A DNA stretch of 15,502 bases, from assembly GCA_052033505.1 (NCBI GenBank), contig JBPOJN010000090.1, positions 1-15,502 on the forward strand. Reading direction: 5' to 3'. The first letter of the stretch is position 1, and the number at the start of each line of letters is the position of its first letter. Shown here in pieces: positions 6,601 through 15,502 of the stretch. The DNA comes from JBPOJN01 sp052033505 (GTDB lineage Bacteria; UBA10199; JACPAL01; GCA-016699445). The notes under the pieces are model-generated. The model did not search any database. It worked only from the letters and a program-made list of their open reading frames with translations, and was not told the DNA's origin. The position numbers and the translations under genes are program-made.

Positions 6601-7745
6601 AGGTCGCGACGTCCAAAGTCATGGATGAAGAGACCGAGAAGGTGTTGCTCGCCAAAGGCAAGAACATCACCGACAGCGTACTCGAATCCATCCCGTTCGA
6701 AAAATGGTCCGAGATCAGCGTCGGTGACGAAGATCTAGAAGAGCAGGTCGCGGAAATGGTCGAGGCCTTGGACGAGCAGGAAGAGTTGGTCAAGATGGTT
6801 TTCGACCAAAAGGTCTCCAAGCTCCACAAGGGCGACGAGCTCCCTCCGGGCGTTATCAAGATCATCAAAGTCTACGTCGCCATCAAACGTAAGATCTCCG
6901 TCGGCGACAAGGTCGCCGGCCGCCACGGAAACAAGGGTGTTATTTCCAGGATACTCCCACAGGAAGACATGCCGTATCTTTCGGACGGTACGCCCGTGGA
7001 CCTGGTCTTGAATCCTTTGGGCGTTCCTTCGCGCATGAACGTCGGTCAGATTCTCGAGGCCCATTTAGGTTGGGCCGCCCGGGGTATGGGTGAGAAGATC
7101 GGCGAAATGCTGGAGAAGTCTGCCGGCAAGGACGCGTTGAAGGCCGTGCTTAAGAAAGTCTACTCTTCGAAGAAATTCGACGAACTTTTGGAAGACATGA
7201 CCGAAAAGGACCTGAAGCGTTTTGCGACTCTGCTTAAAGGCGGTGTGCGCACTTCGACTCCAGTCTTCGACGGTTCCAAAGAAGAAGAAATCCGCGAAGC
7301 CTTGAATATCGCGGAACTGCCCGAGTCCGGCCAAACCGTGCTTTTCGACGGCAAGACCGGCGACGCCTTTGACCATCCGGTCACCGTGGGCGTTATGTAC
7401 ATGCTGAAGTTGCATCACTTGGTCGACGACAAGATCCACGCGCGTTCCATCGGTCCTTATTCCTTGGTCACGCAGCAGCCTCTGGGTGGAAAAGCCCAGT
7501 TCGGCGGCCAGAGATTGGGAGAGATGGAAGTGTGGGCCATGGAAGCTTACGGCGCCGCTTACACGTTGCAGGAATTCCTGACCGTGAAATCCGACGACGT
7601 CATCGGCCGCACGCGCATGTACGAAATGATCGTGAAGGGCGAAAAGGGCTTTGAGCCCGGACTCCCCGAATCCTTCAAGGTCCTGACCAAGGAATTACAG
7701 GCCTTAGGCTTGAGCGTCGATCTCTTGGAAGAGGCGACGGAGTAA
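3636..7745 (+). CDS. rpoB: DNA-directed RNA polymerase subunit beta
   Basis: This is the beta subunit of core RNA polymerase, 1369 residues from a GTG start (E. coli 1342). The rifampicin-binding cluster lies at about 513-541, starting FFGSSQLSQFMDQ. The residues equivalent to E. coli D516, H526 and S531 are D523, H533 and S538, all unchanged, so the enzyme is predicted to be rifampicin-sensitive. The NFEDSI motif (E820, D821) and GDKVAGRHGNKG (1090-1101, with active-site lysines K1092 and K1100) are intact, as is the C-terminal clamp region with VTQQPLGGKAQFGGQR. A charged helical segment before the GDK motif corresponds to the lineage insert of proteobacterial beta. rpoC follows after 39 nt. 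Confidence 0.99.
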   Translation: MTITIEDRVLRRSFAKIDEIIPIPNLIEMQKKSYRDFLQTLTEAEKRGATGLQGVFKGVFPIRDFNNTASLEFVHYHLDKPKYEVGECRQRGMTYAAPMRVVVRLVVWDTDAEKGVQTIRDVKEQEVYFGEIPIMTETGTFIINGTERVVVAQLHRSPGVFFEHDKGKTHASGKLLYSCRIIPYRGSWLDFEFEPKDILYVRIDRRRKIPASVLLKALGYSVEDLLNFFYQSESVTIEGGKLFKSVVPELLRYQRAYKDVKHPKTGDVLVKGGKKFNRAIVEKIVAAKIKEIPIEAEEIVGRVAAHDVVDVTTGEVVLSCGDTLTQEKLDEIQKRKIQELDLLYIDHLNVGPYIKNTIAMDKIFTQEEALMEIYKRLRPGDPPTPESSRKFFEGLFFVPEKYDLSRVGRLKINHKFNFEVPVEVTTLRKEDILEAVRYLCNLKDGKGQIDDIDHLGNRRVRSVGELLENQYRIGLVRMERAVKERMSLQDVETLMPHDLINPKPVSAVIKEFFGSSQLSQFMDQTNPLSEITHKRRLSALGPGGLTRERAGFEVRDVHATHYGRICPIETPEGPNIGLIASLSSYAAVNDYGFIETPYRKVEDGRVTQNVMYLSALEEEKYTIAQANAPMDKKGHFTSDLISCRKAGEFITVGPTEIQFMDVSPNQLVSVAAGLIPFLEHDDANRALMGSNMQRQAVPLIRTSAPLVGTGLERIVAKDSGVTIVARRDGTIASVDCLRIVVKPDKVNRKAGETEIDVYDLTKYQRSNQNTCLNQKPIVRKGDKVSAGDVLADGPATHLGELALGQNVLVAFMPWNGYNFEDSILISERLVKEDTFTSIHIEEFECVARDTKLGKEEMTRDIPNLGDEALANLDEGGIVRIGAEVKPGDILVGKITPQGETQLSPEEKLLRAIFGEKAGNVKDTSQRVPPGVFGTIINTQVFSREGMDLDERSKEIQDKETQKFLKDREEEVKAIREGMKKKVKAMLIGKVATSKVMDEETEKVLLAKGKNITDSVLESIPFEKWSEISVGDEDLEEQVAEMVEALDEQEELVKMVFDQKVSKLHKGDELPPGVIKIIKVYVAIKRKISVGDKVAGRHGNKGVISRILPQEDMPYLSDGTPVDLVLNPLGVPSRMNVGQILEAHLGWAARGMGEKIGEMLEKSAGKDALKAVLKKVYSSKKFDELLEDMTEKDLKRFATLLKGGVRTSTPVFDGSKEEEIREALNIAELPESGQTVLFDGKTGDAFDHPVTVGVMYMLKLHHLVDDKIHARSIGPYSLVTQQPLGGKAQFGGQRLGEMEVWAMEAYGAAYTLQEFLTVKSDDVIGRTRMYEMIVKGEKGFEPGLPESFKVLTKELQALGLSVDLLEEATE

Positions 7746-7784
7746 GAGTCCCGGGATTTTAATTAAAAATAGAGGGAATATCTC

Positions 7785-11918
<4,134 letters not shown>

Positions 11919-11943
11919 AAAGCAGATTTTATTGTGCATTTCG

Positions 11944-11981
11944 TTGACACTGGAAAGCCAGCTCTGATAGAAGGGCCGCCT
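11944..11981 (+). promoter_or_regulatory. Putative strong promoter of the str operon (rpsL-rpsG-fusA-tuf)
   Basis: An exact TTGACA (11944-11949) is followed by an 18-bp spacer, TAGAAG (11968-11973, 4 of 6 matches to TATAAT) and a GC-rich discriminator GGCCGCC (11974-11980). Transcription would start near 11980, leaving a leader of about 35 nt before rpsL. The spacer contains a small inverted repeat, CTGG-AAAG-CCAG (11950-11961). The layout resembles stringently controlled promoters of ribosomal and translation genes. No terminator is visible between rpoC and this element, so readthrough from rpoC is also likely. Confidence 0.65.
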
Positions 11982-12014
11982 TTTTGGGTAAAGAGAGATA
12001 TAAGGTAATAAAAA

Positions 12015-12386
12015 ATGCCGACCATTAATCAGCTAGTTCGAGACGGAAGAGAGAAGCCGACGCATCAAACGAAGGCTCCCGCCTTGATGAATTGCCCTCA
12101 GCGCCGCGGCGTCTGCACGCGCGTCTATACGACGACGCCGAAGAAGCCGAATTCCGCTTTGAGAAAAGTCGCCCGCGTCCGGTTGACCAACGGCGTGGAA
12201 GTTTCTGCCTACATCCCGGGCGAAGGCCATAACTTGCAGGAACACTCCGTCGTTCTCGTGCGCGGCGGACGCGTGAAGGATCTTCCGGGCGTGCGCTACC
12301 ATTTGGTGCGCGGTACGTTGGATTCCAATGGTGTCGAAAAACGTCGTAAAAGCCGCTCCAAGTACGGGGCGAAAAAACCTAAGTAG
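12015..12386 (+). CDS. rpsL: 30S ribosomal protein S12
   Basis: S12 lies at the decoding centre and controls accuracy and streptomycin response. The protein has 123 residues (E. coli 124). The core RRGVCTRVYTTTPKKPNS is nearly identical to E. coli. Counting Met as 1, K43, K44 and K88 (in GRVKDLPG) are the unmutated forms of the classic streptomycin-resistance positions, so susceptibility at this site is predicted. D89 is the residue methylthiolated in E. coli. TAAGG at 12001-12005 is the likely Shine-Dalgarno, 9 nt from the ATG. It is the first gene of the str group, and rpsG follows after only 9 nt. Confidence 0.99.
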   Translation: MPTINQLVRDGREKPTHQTKAPALMNCPQRRGVCTRVYTTTPKKPNSALRKVARVRLTNGVEVSAYIPGEGHNLQEHSVVLVRGGRVKDLPGVRYHLVRGTLDSNGVEKRRKSRSKYGAKKPK

Positions 12387-12395
12387 GAATATACT

Positions 12396-12866
12396 ATGTC
12401 AAGAAAAGGCCCTCCCTCCAGACGTGAAGTTATCCCCGATCCGAAATACAAAGATAAGCTCGTTTCGAAGCTCATCAATAAAGTCATGTTGGATGGGAAG
12501 AAGTCGACCGCTGAATCCATCGTGTACGGCGCGTTCGGGGCGATCAGCGATAAGTTGAAAGACGATCCTTTAAAGATTTTCAAAGAAGCCCTGGAGCATA
12601 TCAAGCCCGTCTTGGAAGTGCGTTCCAGGCGTGTGGGTGGTGCGACGTATCAGGTTCCGATGGAAGTGCGTTCGGACCGTCGCGTCTCGTTGGGTCTGCG
12701 TTGGTTGGTGCTTTACTCCCGCGAGCGCGGTGAAAAATCGATGGAAGATCGTTTAGCGGGCGAGATTCTGGATGCGCATCAGAAGCGTGGCGGTTCGATC
12801 AAGAAACGCGAAGACGTGCATCGCATGGCCGAGGCGAACCGGGCCTTTGCTCATTATAGGTGGTAG
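12396..12866 (+). CDS. rpsG: 30S ribosomal protein S7
   Basis: S7 nucleates assembly of the 30S head and contacts tRNA at the E site. In E. coli it also represses its own operon. The protein has 156 residues, a standard length. The family signature DPKYKDKLVSKLINKVML starts at residue 16. RRVGGATYQVPMEVR and a C-terminal KKREDVHRMAEANRAFAHYRW stretch are present. TAGGAA (12384-12389), overlapping the rpsL stop, is the Shine-Dalgarno. In E. coli the S7 regulatory site is in the rpsL-rpsG gap. Here that gap is only 9 nt, and the long gap (113 nt) lies after rpsG. Confidence 0.99.
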   Translation: MSRKGPPSRREVIPDPKYKDKLVSKLINKVMLDGKKSTAESIVYGAFGAISDKLKDDPLKIFKEALEHIKPVLEVRSRRVGGATYQVPMEVRSDRRVSLGLRWLVLYSRERGEKSMEDRLAGEILDAHQKRGGSIKKREDVHRMAEANRAFAHYRW

Positions 12867-12881
12867 TGAACTCGCCCTGTG

Positions 12882-12894
12882 CCGTACGGTACGG
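12882..12894 (+). repeat. Short inverted repeat after rpsG
   Basis: CCGTAC (12882-12887) and GTACGG (12889-12894) are reverse complements around one central G. In RNA this would be a 5-bp stem with a 3-nt loop. GGC at 12895-12897 could pair further with GCC at 12874-12876 across a bulge. No T-run follows directly. Function unknown; it may belong to the same regulatory region as the larger hairpin downstream. Confidence 0.4.
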
Positions 12895-12929
12895 GGCTGT
12901 CTCTCCCTCTAAAGAAAATTTTTGTATTG

Positions 12930-12953
12930 GCGCTACGCCTAAAGGCGTAGCGC
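12930..12953 (+). repeat. Perfect 10-bp hairpin between rpsG and fusA
   Basis: GCGCTACGCC (12930-12939) and GGCGTAGCGC (12944-12953) are exact reverse complements around a TAAA loop. This is the strongest simple hairpin in the window. Only a short TTTT (12959-12962) follows some bases later, so it is at best a weak terminator. Possibilities are an mRNA-stabilising or processing hairpin, a protein-binding site for S7 feedback, or one copy of a dispersed palindromic repeat. The window alone cannot tell them apart. Confidence 0.75.
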
Positions 12954-12979
12954 GGTCATTTTCGGACTAGAACATTTTT

Positions 12980-15079
12980 ATGGCGGCAGAGCCTTCACAA
13001 CTCGAAAAGACACGGAACATCGGGATTATTGCGCATATCGATGCGGGTAAGACGACGACAACCGAACGCATTCTTTTCTATACCGGCATTACGCATAAGC
13101 TCGGTGAAGTGGATGAAGGAACCGCGACGATGGATTGGATGCCTCAGGAGCAGGAGCGCGGCATCACAATCACGTCCGCTGCCACGACCTGTTATTGGGA
13201 CCAGCACTGTATCAATATCATTGATACGCCCGGTCATGTAGATTTCACAATCGAAGTCGAGCGGTCTTTGCGGGTGTTGGATGGTGCGGTGGGTGTGTTT
13301 TGCGGTGTGGCGGGAGTTCAGCCCCAGTCTGAAACTGTTTGGCGTCAGGCGAACCGCTATCACGTTCCGCGTATCGCATTCGTGAATAAGATGGACCGTA
13401 TCGGAGCGGATTTTTTTCGTTGTCTGACTTCGATGCGCGAGCGTCTTGGGGCGAATCCGGTCGCGATGGCGTTACCGATCGGCCGCGAGGAAAATTTCGC
13501 CGGAGTGGTTGACTTGATCGCGATGAAGGCCGTTTTTTTCGACGAGGAATCTCAAGGTTTGAAGTTTCGCGTCGAAAGTATTCCCGCCGATATGGCTGAG
13601 CTGGCGCGGGAATATCGGGAAAAGCTGGTCGAGGAAATTAGTTCTCATGACGAATCGGTCATGACGAAATATCTCGAGGGTCGTGAGATCGCTCCTGAAG
13701 AGTTGATCTTGGCTGTCCGCCGAGCCACGATCGAGATGAAGGTGACCCCCGTTTTTTGCGGTTCTTCGTTCAAGAACAAAGGTGTTCAGCCACTCTTGGA
13801 CGGAGTTGTGAGGTATTTACCGTCTCCCTTGGAAGTGCCGGCCGTCGAAGGTTGGCCGTTGCAGGAGACTTCCAAGGACAAGCCTAAAACTTTGGTGCGT
13901 AAGTCCGGCGTCGCCGAACCTTTTGCAGCGCTGGCTTTCAAGATCATTACGGATCCTTTTGTAGGCACCTTGACCTACATTCGCGTCTATTCGGGCGAGT
14001 TGGAGGCGGGAAGCCAGGTTTATAATTCGAACAAGGACCGCAAAGAGCGTATCGGGCGCATGCTCCGTATGCATGCGAACAAGCGTGAGGAAGTTCAAAA
14101 AATCAGCGCCGGCGATATCGTTGCGATCGTAGGTCTTAAATTTACGGTGACCGGCGAGACGCTTTGCGATCAGGAAAAACCCATCGTGCTGGAGTCCATG
14201 GAGTTTCCGACTCCGGTTGTGTCCGTCGCGATCGAGCCTAAGACGAAGGCGGACCAAGACAAGCTTTCGGGTTCTTTGGCGAAGCTTGCCCAAGAAGACC
14301 CTTCGTTCTGCGTGAAGATCGATCCGGAAACGGCCCAGACGATCATTTCAGGTATGGGCGAGTTACACCTGGAAATCATCGTCGATCGTTTGATGCGTGA
14401 GTTTAAGGTCGGTGCGAACGTCGGTAAGCCGCAGGTGGCCTATCGGGAAGCGATTTTGGGTTCGGCCGTTATGGAGCACAAGTATATCCGTCAAGCGGGC
14501 GGACGCGGCCAGTATGGTCATGTGTGGCTGAAAATCGCTCCTTTGAAGCGCGGTGAAGGTTTTGAATTTCGCGATGAAATTGTGGGTGGGGTGATTCCTA
14601 AGGAGTTCATTCCCGCTGTGCGCAAGGGAATCGAAGAAGTCATGGAGACCGGCGTGCTCGCGGGTTACCCCATGGTCGACGTGCAGGCGGCGCTCACGGA
14701 CGGTTCTTTTCATGAAGTTGACTCGTCCGAGATCGCGTTCCGGCTCGCGGCGGCACTGGCTTTTAAAGATGCTGCGAAAAAAGCTGGCGTAGTACTACTA
14801 GAACCTGTCATGAAGGTCGAAATTACGGTTCCGGAAGAACATGTCGGGGTAGTGACCGGCGATTTGAATTCCCGTCGCGGTAAAATCATGGGTTCTGAGG
14901 TTCGTATCGGCGCTCAGGTGGTAAGCGCCCAAGTGCCTTTGGCGCGCATGTTCGGGTATGCCACGGACTTGAGATCGATGACGCAGGGCCGGGCCGTATT
15001 TACGATGGAATTCGTGCACTATGATCAGGTGCCGAAAAATGTCGCGGAAGAAATCATTGCGCGCATTCAGGGAAGATAA
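12980..15079 (+). CDS. fusA: Elongation factor G
   Basis: EF-G is the GTPase that drives translocation and, with RRF, ribosome recycling. The protein has 699 residues (E. coli 704). Its GTPase motifs are AHIDAGKTTTTE (18-29), RGITITSAAT (60-69), DTPGHVDF (82-89, catalytic H86) and NKMD (136-139). Domain III contains GMGELHLEI. Domain IV contains GGRGQYGH (507-514) and the tip segment LAGYPMVD. Domain V contains SRRGKIMG and ends QGR. All domains are complete, consistent with the classical EF-G1 type. ATG 12980 is fixed by an in-frame stop at 12968-12970, yet it has no good Shine-Dalgarno: the nearest GGA is 13 nt away and the leader is U-rich. tuf follows after 33 nt. Confidence 0.98.
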   Translation: MAAEPSQLEKTRNIGIIAHIDAGKTTTTERILFYTGITHKLGEVDEGTATMDWMPQEQERGITITSAATTCYWDQHCINIIDTPGHVDFTIEVERSLRVLDGAVGVFCGVAGVQPQSETVWRQANRYHVPRIAFVNKMDRIGADFFRCLTSMRERLGANPVAMALPIGREENFAGVVDLIAMKAVFFDEESQGLKFRVESIPADMAELAREYREKLVEEISSHDESVMTKYLEGREIAPEELILAVRRATIEMKVTPVFCGSSFKNKGVQPLLDGVVRYLPSPLEVPAVEGWPLQETSKDKPKTLVRKSGVAEPFAALAFKIITDPFVGTLTYIRVYSGELEAGSQVYNSNKDRKERIGRMLRMHANKREEVQKISAGDIVAIVGLKFTVTGETLCDQEKPIVLESMEFPTPVVSVAIEPKTKADQDKLSGSLAKLAQEDPSFCVKIDPETAQTIISGMGELHLEIIVDRLMREFKVGANVGKPQVAYREAILGSAVMEHKYIRQAGGRGQYGHVWLKIAPLKRGEGFEFRDEIVGGVIPKEFIPAVRKGIEEVMETGVLAGYPMVDVQAALTDGSFHEVDSSEIAFRLAAALAFKDAAKKAGVVLLEPVMKVEITVPEEHVGVVTGDLNSRRGKIMGSEVRIGAQVVSAQVPLARMFGYATDLRSMTQGRAVFTMEFVHYDQVPKNVAEEIIARIQGR

Positions 15080-15094
15080 TTTAAGAGTTATAAC

Positions 15095-15112
15095 TTTTTT
15101 TGAGGAGGCCTT
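15095..15112 (+). promoter_or_regulatory. U-tract and Shine-Dalgarno of the second tuf
   Basis: Seven T (15095-15101) precede GAGGAGG (15102-15108), 4 nt before ATG 15113. It shares the 15-nt string TTTTTTGAGGAGGCC with the rpoB initiation region. This is a strong site, suited to one of the most abundant bacterial proteins. Confidence 0.8.
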
Positions 15113-15502
15113 ATGTCTAAAGAGAAATTCGAGCGAAAGAAGCCGCACTTAAACGTAGGAACGATTGGGCACGTCGATCACGGAAAGACGACGTTGACGG
15201 CGGCGTTGACGAAAGTGTTGGAGAAGAAGGGTTTTGCTAAATTTTTGGCCTACGATCAAATCGACAAGGCGCCCGAAGAGAGAGAGCGTGGTATTACGAT
15301 CGCGACGGCGCACGTCGAATACGAATCGGATAACCGCCACTACGCGCACGTCGACTGTCCGGGTCACGCGGACTACGTGAAGAACATGATTACGGGTGCG
15401 GCCCAGATGGACGGAGCGATCTTGGTCGTGTCCGCGGCCGACGGCCCGATGCCTCAGACGCGTGAGCACGTGTTGCTCGCCCGTCAGGTGAACGTCCCGT
15501 AC
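15113..15502 (+). CDS. tuf: Elongation factor Tu, N-terminal part (second tuf copy)
   Basis: These are the first 130 codons of a second EF-Tu gene, which runs off the right edge. The GTPase motifs visible are the P-loop GHVDHGKT (19-26), switch I RERGITIATAH (57-67, with T62), and DCPGH (81-85, with catalytic H85). The NKxD motif lies just beyond the window. It is the last visible gene of rpsL-rpsG-fusA-tuf, matching tufA of the E. coli str operon, while the copy at the left edge takes the tufB position. The start is set by GAGGAGG at 15102-15108. Confidence 0.98.
   Translation, partial: MSKEKFERKKPHLNVGTIGHVDHGKTTLTAALTKVLEKKGFAKFLAYDQIDKAPEERERGITIATAHVEYESDNRHYAHVDCPGHADYVKNMITGAAQMDGAILVVSAADGPMPQTREHVLLARQVNVPY

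Noticed and set aside
7749..7768. Adjacent palindromes TCCCGGGA and TTTTAATTAAAA in the rpoB-rpoC gap
   Set aside because: The first is short and the second is pure A/T, so both are likely by chance. In RNA neither has enough loop for a stable hairpin, and the gap is only 39 nt between cotranscribed genes.
11919..11943. Possible terminator after rpoC
   Set aside because: TTTTATT is present but no stem precedes it, so I do not call a terminator. Readthrough into rpsL remains possible.
12921..12979. Possible promoter directly before fusA (TTGTAT, TAGAAC)
   Set aside because: The hexamers cannot be paired at a 16-18 bp spacing, and the 10-bp palindrome lies between them.

Overview
This window is a conserved housekeeping locus for ribosome and RNA polymerase genes. 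Every gene lies on the + strand in one head-to-tail series: 3' end of tuf, rpmG, tRNA-Trp, secE, nusG, rplK, rplA, rplJ, rplL, rpoB, rpoC, rpsL, rpsG, fusA, and the 5' part of a second tuf. I see no mobile element, CRISPR array, phage gene or accessory island, and no evidence of a new biological system. What deserves a second look is in the RNA and intergenic signals.

Organism: RpoB and RpoC carry the proteobacterial-type lineage inserts (an extra segment before the C-terminal GDK motif of beta, and the large insert in the trigger-loop region of beta'). EF-G and EF-Tu are ordinary bacterial forms. GC content is moderate. There is no L7Ae-like gene between rpoC and rpsL, unlike Firmicutes. The unbroken tuf-to-tuf order suggests a proteobacterium in the broad sense, possibly a delta- or Bdellovibrio-like lineage. 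That last step is a guess from gene content and protein style, not a database match.

Layout: positions 1-128 hold the C-terminus of EF-Tu, followed after 3 nt by rpmG (L33). A tRNA-Trp(CCA) at 295-367 sits between rpmG and secE, inside a perfect 12-bp inverted repeat. secE and nusG follow. A promoter-like element at about 1397-1426 precedes rplK-rplA-rplJ-rplL-rpoB-rpoC. A second, stronger promoter-like element with an exact TTGACA at 11944-11949 precedes the str group rpsL-rpsG-fusA-tuf. These elements divide the cluster into three probable transcription units that may also be read through.

The genes form one growth machine. They supply translation factors (EF-Tu, EF-G), the ribosomal stalk and its base (L11, L10, L12), the L1 arm, L33, the decoding and head proteins S12 and S7, the RNA polymerase catalytic subunits, the elongation factor NusG that couples transcription to translation, and the SecE translocon subunit. 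No gap exceeds 113 nt. Larger gaps carry hairpins (rplL-rpoB, rpsG-fusA) or promoter-like sequence (nusG-rplK, rpoC-rpsL). No convincing intrinsic terminator was found anywhere.
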